Source: Gemmatimonadota bacterium (lineage in GTDB: Bacteria > Gemmatimonadota > Gemmatimonadetes > Longimicrobiales > RSA9). From it: a stretch of 8,188 nucleotides of DNA. The notes below the pieces were generated by a model. The model made no database searches. It was not told where the DNA came from and saw nothing but the letters and a program-made list of their open reading frames with translations. The number at the start of each line of letters is the position of its first letter. Position 1 is the stretch's first letter. The stretch covers positions 1 to 8,188 of the forward strand of contig JADGGV010000160.1 of the NCBI GenBank assembly GCA_019689775.1. Direction: 5' to 3'. A program made the translations under genes and the position numbers. Positions 1 to 6,926 of the stretch are shown here, in pieces.

Positions 1-61
1 CGGGGGCCGCGGGGGGGGGCGGGCGGGGGGCGCGGGGGCGGGGCGGCGCGCGGCGCGCCCC
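1..61. other. Suspect G-rich contig end, likely sequencing or assembly noise
   Basis: The first 61 bases contain no A or T. The first 50 bases hold 38 G and 12 C, including runs of nine and six G. Although the rest of the window is very GC-rich, it does not look like this. Read in the fliP frame, the stretch gives a Gly/Arg string just before a recognisable signal-peptide core. It may therefore be a corrupted version of the true N-terminus. Poly-G drop-out is a known artefact of two-colour Illumina chemistry, and the other end of the window carries adapter sequence. That this is an artefact is inference. Confidence 0.6.
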
Positions 62-1029
62 TCGCGCTGGCGCTGCTTGCGCTTTCGGCCGCGACGCCGC
101 GCTCGCACGCCGCGGCGCAGCAGGCGCCGGCGTCGCCTGCGGTCGCGGCCCGCGCCGCGCAGCCGCCGGCGGCGCTCGCCCGTCCTGGCCAGCCGGCGGC
201 CCCGACCGCGCGCGCCGCGCAGCCCGCGCCCGGCGTCGTTCAGGCGCAGACCCCGGCCGCGGCTCCGGCGCGGCCCGGCGTCGCCCCGGCGCAGCCCGCT
301 GCGGTCGCCCCGACGCCCCCGCTCGTCCCGACGCCGTCCGTCGGCGGCGCCGGCCCCGCCCCGCGCATCGATGTACAGCTCGGCGGCAACGGCTCCGACC
401 TGCGGCTCAGCGGTACCGTCGGGATGGTGCTCTTCATCGGCCTGCTGGCCACGCTGCCGGCGCTGCTCCTGCTGATGACGAGCTTCACGCGGATCCTGAT
501 CGTGCTGCACTTCCTGCGGCAGGCGCTCGGCACGCAGACGGCGCCGCCCAGCCAGCTCCTGGCCGCGCTCGCGCTCCTGCTGACGGGCTTCGTCATGGCG
601 CCCACGCTGGCGCGGGTCAACGAGCAGGCGCTGCGGCCGTGGATGGACGGGCAGATCGATCAGGCGACGATGATGAAGACCGCCGTCGTCCCGTTCCGCG
701 AGTTCATGCTGCGCCAGACGCCGGAGAAGGACCTGGCGAAGTTCGTGGAGATGTCGGGCCAGCCGGCGCCCGCCCGGGCCGCCGACGTCTCGCTGCCGGT
801 CCTCATGTCCGCGTTCGCGACGAGCGAGCTGCGCGCGGCGTTCCAGATGGGCTTCGCGATCTTCCTCCCGTTCATTGTGGTGGACCTCGTCGTCTCGGCG
901 GTGCTGACGAGCATGGGGATGTTCATGCTCCCGCCGACGATGATCGCGTTGCCGTGCAAGCTGTTGCTGTTCGTGCTGGTGGACGGCTGGGGGCTCGTCT
1001 TCCAGAGCCTCGTCACGAGCTTCAAGTAA
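1..1029 (+). CDS. fliP: FliP, flagellar type III export gate protein (5' partial)
   Basis: FliP assembles with FliQ and FliR into the helical core of the flagellar export gate in the inner membrane. The frame is open from base 1, so the start codon lies upstream or within the suspect first 61 bases; 342 residues are visible. Residues 19-39 look like a signal-peptide core (APLALALLALSAAT) with an Ala-rich cleavage site near SHAAA/QQ. Residues 40-121 are an Ala/Pro-rich linker. The FliP core starts near residue 122. It includes the TSFTRILIV and LRQALG motifs, REFMLRQT, the AFQMGFAIFLPFIVVDLVV segment, and KLLLFVLVDGW close to the C-terminus. The ATG at 424 (residue 142) lies inside the first core membrane helix and cannot be the start. 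E. coli FliP is about 245 residues, so the excess here is the linker. The fliQ start follows after 18 nt. Confidence 0.93.
   Translation, partial: RGPRGGAGGGRGGGAARGAPLALALLALSAATPRSHAAAQQAPASPAVAARAAQPPAALARPGQPAAPTARAAQPAPGVVQAQTPAAAPARPGVAPAQPAAVAPTPPLVPTPSVGGAGPAPRIDVQLGGNGSDLRLSGTVGMVLFIGLLATLPALLLLMTSFTRILIVLHFLRQALGTQTAPPSQLLAALALLLTGFVMAPTLARVNEQALRPWMDGQIDQATMMKTAVVPFREFMLRQTPEKDLAKFVEMSGQPAPARAADVSLPVLMSAFATSELRAAFQMGFAIFLPFIVVDLVVSAVLTSMGMFMLPPTMIALPCKLLLFVLVDGWGLVFQSLVTSFK
151..224 (+). repeat. Short direct repeat inside the FliP linker
   Basis: The 14-mer CGCGCCGCGCAGCC occurs at 151-164 and again at 211-224. The copies are exactly 60 bp (20 codons) apart and in the same frame, each encoding ARAAQP. 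It lies in the Ala/Pro-rich linker and may be a remnant of repeat expansion. In such low-complexity GC-rich DNA it could also arise by chance. Confidence 0.35.
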
Positions 1030-1047
1030 CCCGACCCGCAGGCGACG

Positions 1048-1317
1048 ATGCCGTACGCCCTCGTCCTCGATCTCGCCCGCGGCGCGCTCCTGCTCTGCCT
1101 CGAGCTCGCCGGGCCGCTCCTCCTGGTCGCGCTCGCCGTCGGCCTCCTCGTCAGCGTGCTCCAGGCCGTCACCCAGATCCAGGAGCAGACGATCGCGTTC
1201 GTCGCCAAGCTGTTCGCCGTCGGCGCCGTCTTCCTGCTCATGCTCTCCTGGTCGCTGCACCAGGCGGTCAAGTACACCACCGAGCTGCTGCGCTCCCTGC
1301 CCACGCTCGTCTCGTGA
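1048..1317 (+). CDS. fliQ: FliQ, flagellar export gate protein
   Basis: FliQ is a small inner-membrane protein that wraps around the FliP/FliR core of the flagellar export gate. At 89 residues it has the normal family length. Two hydrophobic helices are visible, roughly residues 15-40 and 50-75. Between them is the conserved polar loop LQAVTQIQEQTIAFVAKLFAV, which corresponds to the ILQAATQINE-type motif of the family. The ATG at 1048 is 18 nt after the fliP stop and has only a weak AGG (1040-1042) as a ribosome binding site, so coupling to fliP translation is likely. The gene ends in a GTGA overlap with fliR. Confidence 0.96.
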   Translation: MPYALVLDLARGALLLCLELAGPLLLVALAVGLLVSVLQAVTQIQEQTIAFVAKLFAVGAVFLLMLSWSLHQAVKYTTELLRSLPTLVS

Positions 1318-2105
1318 CCGCCCGGAGCTTCGATCCGCTGGCACCCGGCGCCATGGACGCGGCCGTGCTGCTCGCCACGCGCATCGCCGCGCTCGTGCTC
1401 ATCGCGCCGATCTATTCCGCCGTCGTCGTGCCGAAGATGCTGCGCGCCGCGCTCATCGTGCTCCTCACCGTGGTGCTGCTCCCGCTGGCCGCGCCCGCCG
1501 TCGGCGCCGCCGCGCTCACGCCGGCGAGCTTCGCCTCCGAGTCCCTCGTCGGCTTCGCGATGGGGCTCGGCGCCGCGCTGCTCGTCGCCGGCGCCGAGAC
1601 CGCCGGCGACCTGCTCGCCGTGCAGACCGGCCTCTCCGGCGCCGCCACGCTCGATCCGACGTCGCAGACGAGCGCGCCGAGCCTCGCGGAGTTCTTCCGC
1701 CTCCTCGTGCTCACGCTCCTCCTCGTCACCGGCGGGCACCTCCTCTCGATCGAGGCGCTCGTGCGCAGCGTGAAGCTCGTCCCGCTCGGCGCGCCGGTCG
1801 ACGTCCGCGCCGGCCTCGGCGCCATGGCGTCCATGGGCGGCTCGCTCTTCCTCCTCGGGCTCCGCTTCGCCGCGCCCGTCACCGCCGCGGTGCTCGTCAG
1901 CAACCTGGCGCTCGGGATCGTGTCGCGGGTCGTGCCGCAGCTCAACGCGCTCGCCGTCGCCTACCCGGTCCAGATCGCCGTCGGCCTCGTCGCGCTCCTG
2001 GCCGCCATCCCGTTCGTCGGCGCGTTCATCGCCGGCTGGCCGCTGCACTACGCCGACACCGTCGACCACCTGCTCGCCGCCCTCGCCGGGCGGGGAGGCC
2101 GCTGA
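1314..2105 (+). CDS. fliR: FliR, flagellar export gate protein
   Basis: FliR is the third component of the FliP5-FliQ4-FliR1 export gate core. The GTG at 1314 overlaps the fliQ stop (GTGA) and gives 263 residues, close to the usual 260. It also places the conserved Arg of the first helix (ATRIAALVLIAP) at residue 23, matching the usual N-terminal spacing. An alternative ATG at 1353 would shorten the first helix region by 13 residues. Neither start has a good Shine-Dalgarno sequence. Family features include the ESLVGFAMGLGAALLVAGAE segment, GLSGAATLDPTSQ, and the late signature with APVTAAVLVSNLALGIVSR followed by PQLNALAVAYPVQI. Several hydrophobic segments span the length. FliR can be fused to FlhB in some clostridia. 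Here the two are separate, with 1 nt between the fliR stop and the flhB start. Confidence 0.94.
   Translation: MTARSFDPLAPGAMDAAVLLATRIAALVLIAPIYSAVVVPKMLRAALIVLLTVVLLPLAAPAVGAAALTPASFASESLVGFAMGLGAALLVAGAETAGDLLAVQTGLSGAATLDPTSQTSAPSLAEFFRLLVLTLLLVTGGHLLSIEALVRSVKLVPLGAPVDVRAGLGAMASMGGSLFLLGLRFAAPVTAAVLVSNLALGIVSRVVPQLNALAVAYPVQIAVGLVALLAAIPFVGAFIAGWPLHYADTVDHLLAALAGRGGR
2092..2098 (+). promoter_or_regulatory. Ribosome binding site of flhB
   Basis: GGGGAGG lies inside the end of fliR, 8 nt upstream of the GTG at 2107. This good match and spacing support the GTG start of flhB. Confidence 0.7.
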
Positions 2106-2106
2106 C

Positions 2107-3195
2107 GTGGCCGAGGGCTCCTTCGAGGACCGCACCGAAGCGCCGACCCCGAGGCGGCGCGACGAGGCCCGCCGCAAGGGCCAGGTGCCGAGGAGCGCGG
2201 AGCTGACCGCCGCCGTCCTCCTCCTCGCCTCCGCCCTCGCGCTGAGCACCGGCGGCGCCCGGCTCGCCCGCACGTTCGCCGACGTCTTCATCTCCGCCGC
2301 CGGCCTCGGCCCGCAGACCGGCCCCGGCGACCTCGTCGGCTTCGTCCGCGCGCTCGGCTGGAAGGTGCTGGGCGCGCTCGCGCCGCTGGTCCTCGTCCTG
2401 GCCGCCGTCGGCGGCGCCGTCGCCGCCGCTCAGGCGCGCGGCGTCTGGTCCACCGAGGCGCTCGCGCCCGACTTCTCGCGCATCGCGCCGCACAGGAACC
2501 TGGGCCGGCTCGTCAGTGTGCGCGCCCTCGTCGAGCTGGTGAAGTCGCTCCTCAAGTTCGCCGTCGTCGGCGGCGTGCTCTACGTCGCCCTGACCGGCGC
2601 CTGGCCCGAGATCGTCTCGCTCGCCGAGCGCTCGCCCGCCGCGCTCCTCTTCGCGCTGCGCGACCACGCCGTCCACCTCCTCCTGACCGCCGGGCTCGCC
2701 TTCCTCGGCCTCGCCGGCGCCGACTACGCCTGGCAGACCTGGCAGCACGAGCGGCAGCTCCGGATGACGAAGGAGGAGGTCAAGCGCGAGCTGAAGGAGT
2801 CCGAGGGCGACCCGCTCCTCAAGCAGCGCATGAGGAGCGCCGGCCGCGCCCTCGTCCGCCAGCGCATGTTCCGCGACGTGCCGAAGGCCGACGTCGTCGT
2901 CACGAACCCGACGCACATCGCCGTCGCGCTGAAGTACGACCCCGAGGTCGCGCCTGCGCCCATCGTCCTCGCCATGGGCGAGCGCAAGGTCGCCGAGCGC
3001 ATCAAGGCGATCGCGCACGAGCACGGCGTGCCGGTCCTCGAGAACAAGCCGCTCGCCCGGGCGCTCCGCGCCACCGCCCGCGTCGGCCAGCCGATCCCGG
3101 TCGAGCTCTACGTCGCCGTCGCCGAGGTGCTGGCGTTCGTGATCCGCCAGCGCAAGGCGCGCGGCCCGAACTGGGCGCGGAGCGCGTTCGCATGA
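2107..3195 (+). CDS. flhB: FlhB, autocleaving substrate-specificity switch of flagellar export
   Basis: FlhB is an inner-membrane export protein that switches secretion from rod/hook to filament substrates after self-cleavage. It has 362 residues, within the usual range. The N-terminus MAEGSFEDRTEAPTPRRRDE and the following RRKGQVPRS are the standard FlhB opening and fix the GTG start. About four membrane segments lie between residues 30 and 215. A charged cytoplasmic linker (MTKEEVKRELKESEGDP) leads to the cleavage motif N267-P268-T269-H270, equivalent to Asn269-Pro270 in Salmonella. After the cleavage site come IAVALKYD, VLENKPLARAL and the VELYVAVAEVLAFV helix. All features needed for Asn-Pro autocleavage are present. 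An injectisome SctU protein would share these motifs, but the neighbours flhF, flhG and fliA make the flagellar assignment secure. The stop overlaps the flhA start (ATGA). Confidence 0.96.
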   Translation: MAEGSFEDRTEAPTPRRRDEARRKGQVPRSAELTAAVLLLASALALSTGGARLARTFADVFISAAGLGPQTGPGDLVGFVRALGWKVLGALAPLVLVLAAVGGAVAAAQARGVWSTEALAPDFSRIAPHRNLGRLVSVRALVELVKSLLKFAVVGGVLYVALTGAWPEIVSLAERSPAALLFALRDHAVHLLLTAGLAFLGLAGADYAWQTWQHERQLRMTKEEVKRELKESEGDPLLKQRMRSAGRALVRQRMFRDVPKADVVVTNPTHIAVALKYDPEVAPAPIVLAMGERKVAERIKAIAHEHGVPVLENKPLARALRATARVGQPIPVELYVAVAEVLAFVIRQRKARGPNWARSAFA

Positions 3196-5303
3196 GCGCC
3201 ACGCCCACGCTCACCCGTTGGTGGCGCGGCGCCGAGGTCGCCGTGGTCGTGGCCGTCGTCGCGATCCTCGCGCTCCTCGTCCTGCCGCTGCCGCCGTTCC
3301 TGCTCGACCTGGCGCTGGCCACGAGCTTCGCCGCCTCGCTCGTCGTGCTGCTCGGCGCGCTCTATACGACGGATCCGCTGGAGTTCAGCACGTTCCCGAC
3401 GCTGCTCCTGCTGCTGACGCTCTACCGCCTGGCGCTGAACATCAGCTCCACGCGGCTGATCCTGGGCGAGGGGCAGGCCGGGCACATCATCGAGGCGTTC
3501 GGCAACTTCGTCATCGGCGGCAATTACGCCGTCGGCGTCGTGATCTTCCTGATCCTCGTCGCCATCAACTTCATCGTCATCACGAAGGGCGCCGGGCGCG
3601 TGGCCGAGGTGGCCGCCCGCTTCACGCTCGACGCCATGCCCGGCCGCCAGATGAGCATCGACGCGGACCTCGCCGCCGGGCTCATCGACGACGTCGAGGC
3701 GCGTCGGCGCCGCGAGCAGATCTCGCGCGAGGCGGACTTCTACGGCGCGATGGACGGCGCCGGCAAGTTCGTCCGCGGCGACGCCGTCGCCGGCCTCCTC
3801 ATCACCGGCATCAACATCGTCGGCGGCATCTTCATCGGCGTCGTGCAGCGCGGGATGCCGATCTCGAAGGCGCTCTCGCACTACACGGTGCTCACGGTCG
3901 GCGACGGGCTGGTGACGCAGATCCCGGCGCTGATCGTCTCGACCGCCGCCGGCATCATCGTCACGCATTCCGCGGGCGGCACGCACGTCGGCACGGCGCT
4001 CGCCTCCCAGGTGACCGGGAAGCCGAAGGCGCTCTGGATCACCGCCGGCGCGCTCGGCGCGCTCGCGCTCGCGCCCGGGCTGCCGATGCTCCCGTTCCTG
4101 GCGCTCGGCGGCGTGGCCGCCGCCGGCGCGCGCGTCGCGCAACTGCGCGAGAAGCAGCGCGCGCAGCAGGCGCTCGTCAGCCCGGCGCAGCCCGCGCGGC
4201 TCGGCGCGGGCGCGCCCGCGGGCACCGAGGCGAAGGCCCAGAGCGACTCGCCCGTCCACGACCTGCTCCAGATCGACCCGGTCGAGCTCGAGGTCGGCTA
4301 CGCCCTCATCCCGCTCATCGACGAGCGCGAGGGCGGCGACCTGATGGAGCGGATCCGGCTGCTGCGCAAGCAGGCCGCGCTCGACGTCGGCGTGCTCATC
4401 CCGCCGATCCGCATCCGCGACGACGTGCGCCTCTCGCCGAACGAGTACGTCATCCGCCTGCGCGGCAGCGAGATCGCCCGCGCCGAGGTGCTCCCCCGCC
4501 ACGCGCTCGCGCTCGATACCGGCGCCGTGCTCCACGAGATCAGCGGGATCCCGACGAAGGACCCGAGCTTCGGCATGCCGGCCGTGTGGGTGCAGCCGTC
4601 GCAGCGCGTCGACGCCGAGGCCGCCGGCTACGTCGTCGTCGATGCGTCGACCGTCGTCGCCACGCACCTGATCGAGACGCTGAAGGCGAACGCCGCGGAG
4701 CTGCTCGGCCGCCAGGACGTCCAGGAGATGATCGACACGCTCAAGCAGACCTACCCGGCGCTCGTCGAGGAAGTCGTCCCCGCCAAGGTTTCGCTCGGCG
4801 TGCTGCACCGCGTGCTCCAGCGCCTGCTGCGCGAGCGCGTGCCGATCCGGGACATGGTCACGATCCTCGAGGCGATCGCCGACGCCGCCGACCTCACCAA
4901 GGACCCCGAGGCGCTGACGGAGCACGTCCGCCGCGCGCTCGGCAAGGCGATCGCCGAGCAGTTCACCGACGACACCGGCACGATCCGCGTGGTCAACGTC
5001 GGGCCGCGGCTCGAGGCCGCGCTCATGGGCTTCTTCTCGCCGCGCAGCACGCGCGCCGAGAACGCGCTCGCCATGGACCCGGACCAGCTCACGGCGCTGC
5101 TGCGCCACCTCGACGTGCTGGCCCGGAACCACTCCACGGACGGGCGCCCCGTCCCGCTCCTCACGCCGCCGGCGCTCCGCGTCGGCGTGCGCCGACTCAT
5201 CGAGCCCGTGCTCCCGACGATTCCCGTGCTCTCGCTGGCCGAGCTGCCGCCGCAGGTGAACCTGCAGGCCGTAGCGACCTGGGAGGTGCCCAATGCAGCT
5301 TGA
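3192..5303 (+). CDS. flhA: FlhA, export gate and substrate-docking protein (FHIPEP family)
   Basis: FlhA forms the nonameric ring of the flagellar export gate. It couples proton flow to export and docks chaperone-substrate complexes. It is 703 residues, the normal length. The N-terminal half (about 15-315) carries the membrane helices and FHIPEP signatures, including RLALNISSTR (79-88) and ITKGAGR (130-136). R136, R143, K192 and D197 align with Salmonella R147, R154, K203 and D208; the last is the residue implicated in proton coupling. A Pro/Ala-rich linker spans about 316-351. The cytoplasmic docking domain begins near DSPVHDLLQIDPVELEVG and includes IRIRDDVRLSPNEYVIRLRG, VVDASTVVATHL, ELLGRQDVQEM and LLRERVPIRDMVTILEAIAD. 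The ATG overlaps the flhB stop by 4 nt, with GGAG at 3179-3182 as a ribosome binding site. The last 11 nt overlap flhF. Confidence 0.97.
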   Translation: MSATPTLTRWWRGAEVAVVVAVVAILALLVLPLPPFLLDLALATSFAASLVVLLGALYTTDPLEFSTFPTLLLLLTLYRLALNISSTRLILGEGQAGHIIEAFGNFVIGGNYAVGVVIFLILVAINFIVITKGAGRVAEVAARFTLDAMPGRQMSIDADLAAGLIDDVEARRRREQISREADFYGAMDGAGKFVRGDAVAGLLITGINIVGGIFIGVVQRGMPISKALSHYTVLTVGDGLVTQIPALIVSTAAGIIVTHSAGGTHVGTALASQVTGKPKALWITAGALGALALAPGLPMLPFLALGGVAAAGARVAQLREKQRAQQALVSPAQPARLGAGAPAGTEAKAQSDSPVHDLLQIDPVELEVGYALIPLIDEREGGDLMERIRLLRKQAALDVGVLIPPIRIRDDVRLSPNEYVIRLRGSEIARAEVLPRHALALDTGAVLHEISGIPTKDPSFGMPAVWVQPSQRVDAEAAGYVVVDASTVVATHLIETLKANAAELLGRQDVQEMIDTLKQTYPALVEEVVPAKVSLGVLHRVLQRLLRERVPIRDMVTILEAIADAADLTKDPEALTEHVRRALGKAIAEQFTDDTGTIRVVNVGPRLEAALMGFFSPRSTRAENALAMDPDQLTALLRHLDVLARNHSTDGRPVPLLTPPALRVGVRRLIEPVLPTIPVLSLAELPPQVNLQAVATWEVPNAA
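5281..5287 (+). promoter_or_regulatory. Ribosome binding site of flhF
   Basis: GGGAGGT inside the 3' end of flhA sits 5 nt before the ATG at 5293. It is among the clearest Shine-Dalgarno sequences in the window and supports initiation of flhF within flhA. Confidence 0.7.
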
Positions 5304-6102
5304 GACGTTCCGCGGCCCCGAGTTGAGCCGCGTTCTCCGGGACGTCACCGCCGCCCGTGGCGACGACGCCCTGATCCTCTCCACGCGCCGCGTCCGCGGC
5401 CTCTTCGAGGTCGTCGTCGCCGACGCCGGCGCCGTCGAGCGCTTCCGGCAGCGCCTCGAGGCCGAGCCGCCGCGCAAGGTCCGCGACGGCGAGCCCCGCC
5501 CCTACCTCGTCGCCATCGTCGGCCCGACCGGCGCCGGCAAGACGACGACCGCCGCCAAGCTCGCGCTGCACCCGCGCGCGTTCGGCGGCGTCCGCGCCGG
5601 CCTCGTCACGCTCGACACGTTCCGCATCGCCGCGCTCGAGCAGGTCCAGACCTACGCCGACATCGCCGGCCTGCCGCTCGAGGTCGTCTACGACGCCGCC
5701 GAGGTGCCCGCCGCGCTCCGCCGCCTGGCCAAGTGCGACGTCGTCATCGTCGATACGCCCGGGCGCAGCCCGCGCGCCGGCGAGTCCCAGGAGTGGCGCA
5801 AGCTCCTCGCCGCGCTCGACCCCGACGAGGTCCATCTCGCGCTCCCCGCCGGGCTCCGCGCCGACGTCGCGCTCGCCATGGCCGACGCGTTCCGCGACTG
5901 CGGCACGACGCACCTGCTCCTGACCAAGCTCGACGAGGTCCCGGGCGAAGACGGCGTCGTCGAGCTGGCCGACCGCCTCGGGCTCCCCGCCCGCTGGGTC
6001 ACCGACGGCCAGGAGGTCCCGACCGACCTCCGCCCCGCCGCCGCGCGCCTCCTCGAGGCGCTCGGCGCGCCCGCACCCGCCACGCTGCGCGTCGCCGTAT
6101 GA
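5293..6102 (+). CDS. flhF: FlhF, SRP-type GTPase for flagellum placement (compact form)
   Basis: FlhF is the third SRP-family GTPase, next to Ffh and FtsY. It places the flagellum and recruits early basal-body parts. The N-terminus (MQLETFRGPEL, then GDDALILSTRRV) matches the FlhF-specific B domain. The G domain follows with G1 GPTGAGKTTT (77-86), DTFRIAALEQ (108-117), G3 DTPGRSP (154-160), G4 TKLDE (211-215) and the closing DGQEVPTDL (238-246). At 269 residues it is much shorter than typical FlhF proteins (about 360-500). The P-loop begins at residue 77, so there is almost no room for the linker and four-helix N domain that normally precede it. G3 normally reads DTAGR, so the proline is unusual. 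The gene overlaps flhA by 11 nt and flhG by 4 nt. The family is clear. GTPase competence is likely but untested, because G1 and G4 are intact. Confidence 0.92.
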   Translation: MQLETFRGPELSRVLRDVTAARGDDALILSTRRVRGLFEVVVADAGAVERFRQRLEAEPPRKVRDGEPRPYLVAIVGPTGAGKTTTAAKLALHPRAFGGVRAGLVTLDTFRIAALEQVQTYADIAGLPLEVVYDAAEVPAALRRLAKCDVVIVDTPGRSPRAGESQEWRKLLAALDPDEVHLALPAGLRADVALAMADAFRDCGTTHLLLTKLDEVPGEDGVVELADRLGLPARWVTDGQEVPTDLRPAAARLLEALGAPAPATLRVAV

Positions 6103-6926
6103 GCGGCCAGCTCGACATCGTCCGCCGCTACCTCGCCACGCGCGGCGTGGCCGGCCGGCCCACCCCCCGCAACGTCGTCGTCGTCGCGGGCGGGAAGGGC
6201 GGTGCCGGCGCGTCCACCGTCGCCGCGCTCCTCGCCTGGGGCGCCGCCGCGCTCGCGCCCACGCTCCTCGTCGACGCCGGCCACGACGCCGGCACGCTCC
6301 GCATCCTCCTCGGGCTCGAGGAGCTGCCGGGCCTCGAGGCGCTGCGCGGCACGGCCACCGGCCCGCTCGACCTGCGCGTGCCGCTCGGTCCCGACCTGTG
6401 GTTCACCCCGGCCACCGCCGCCGGCGCCCCCCTCGGCGGCACCGAGCAGCGCGCGCTCTACCGCCGCCTCGCCGACACCTTCACCGAGTACGCGCTCGTC
6501 GTCGTCGACGCCGGCTCCACGCTCCAGACCATCGGCGCCGCCTGCGACGCCGGCGCCGCCCGCTTCCTCGCCGTCACCGCCGAGGACCGGATCTCCGCCG
6601 CCGCCACCTTCGCGCTCGTCAAGGTCCTCGCCGAGCGGCACCCGGAGCTCCCCGTCGACGTCGTGGTCAACCGCGGCTCGACGCCGTCCACCGCCTACGA
6701 GGCCGTGCGCGCCGCCGCCGCCCGCTTCCTCCAGCGCATCGTCGCGCTCGCCGGCACGATCCCCGAGGACGCCGCGCTCGCCCGCGCCGCCCACGCCGGC
6801 GACGGCGTCGCCGCCATGGCCGTCGGCCGCGCCGGCGCCGCGGCCCTCGAGATCGCCGAACGCATCGCCTCCGCGGCGACCGGCGACGGCCGCCCCGAGG
6901 CCCCGCTCTCGCTCCGGGGGGGGTGA
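6099..6926 (+). CDS. flhG: FlhG-like MinD/ParA-family protein with altered Walker motifs
   Basis: FlhG (also FleN, YlxH, MinD2) is a MinD-type ATPase that limits flagellar number and stimulates FlhF GTPase activity. The assignment rests on position between flhF and fliA and on the MinD-like fold signature. The nucleotide loop reads GGKGGAGAST (31-40). The signature lysine K33 is kept, but the P-loop lysine (the K of GK[ST]) is A38. The Walker A' region reads DAGHDAGTLRILLG (59-72). The first Asp is D59, but the position of the second (MinD D40) is G61. Walker B is VVVDAGS with D137. Similar loops lacking the P-loop lysine occur in CpaE/TadZ proteins. The usual N-terminal DQAxxLR FlhF-activator motif is absent; GQLDIVRRYL occupies that place. 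The protein has 275 residues. It starts in an ATGA overlap with flhF, and its stop shares one base with the fliA ATG. Confidence 0.85.
   Translation: MSGQLDIVRRYLATRGVAGRPTPRNVVVVAGGKGGAGASTVAALLAWGAAALAPTLLVDAGHDAGTLRILLGLEELPGLEALRGTATGPLDLRVPLGPDLWFTPATAAGAPLGGTEQRALYRRLADTFTEYALVVVDAGSTLQTIGAACDAGAARFLAVTAEDRISAAATFALVKVLAERHPELPVDVVVNRGSTPSTAYEAVRAAAARFLQRIVALAGTIPEDAALARAAHAGDGVAAMAVGRAGAAALEIAERIASAATGDGRPEAPLSLRGG
6916..6923 (+). other. Run of eight G at the flhG-fliA junction
   Basis: Eight consecutive G lie just before the overlapping flhG stop and fliA start (TGATG). The run encodes the last FlhG glycines and also serves as the only purine-rich ribosome-binding stretch for fliA. 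Gain of one G would remove the flhG stop and read through in frame into fliA. Whether the length varies in nature cannot be seen here. Confidence 0.5.

Noticed and set aside
1..50. A G-quadruplex or regulatory element at the left end
   Set aside because: The G runs lie at the contig edge and inside a coding frame, and the other contig end carries adapter. Sequencing error is the simpler explanation.
77..475. An Arg/Pro-rich plus-strand frame over the FliP linker
   Set aside because: It is a shifted reading of low-complexity coding DNA. The fliP frame is continuous across it and contains the signal peptide and core.
424..1029. FliP starting at the ATG at 424
   Set aside because: This start would remove part of the first core membrane helix and the conserved residues before it. 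The frame is open upstream to the window edge with a signal-peptide-like segment.
2107..5303. flhB and flhA as SctU and SctV of a virulence injectisome
   Set aside because: The families are related, but the genes sit directly before flhF, flhG and fliA, which belong to flagellar systems. No injectisome-specific genes are present.
3218..5326. A 702-codon plus-strand frame overlapping flhA
   Set aside because: It is an Arg/Ala-rich shifted reading of flhA with no recognisable motifs. The flhA frame matches the FHIPEP family throughout.
3108..5477. A 789-codon open frame on the minus strand opposite flhA
   Set aside because: Its product is rich in Arg, Asp, Glu and Gly with no domain pattern. 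It mirrors the codon bias of flhA, which is a clear full-length gene. Long antisense frames are expected at this GC content.
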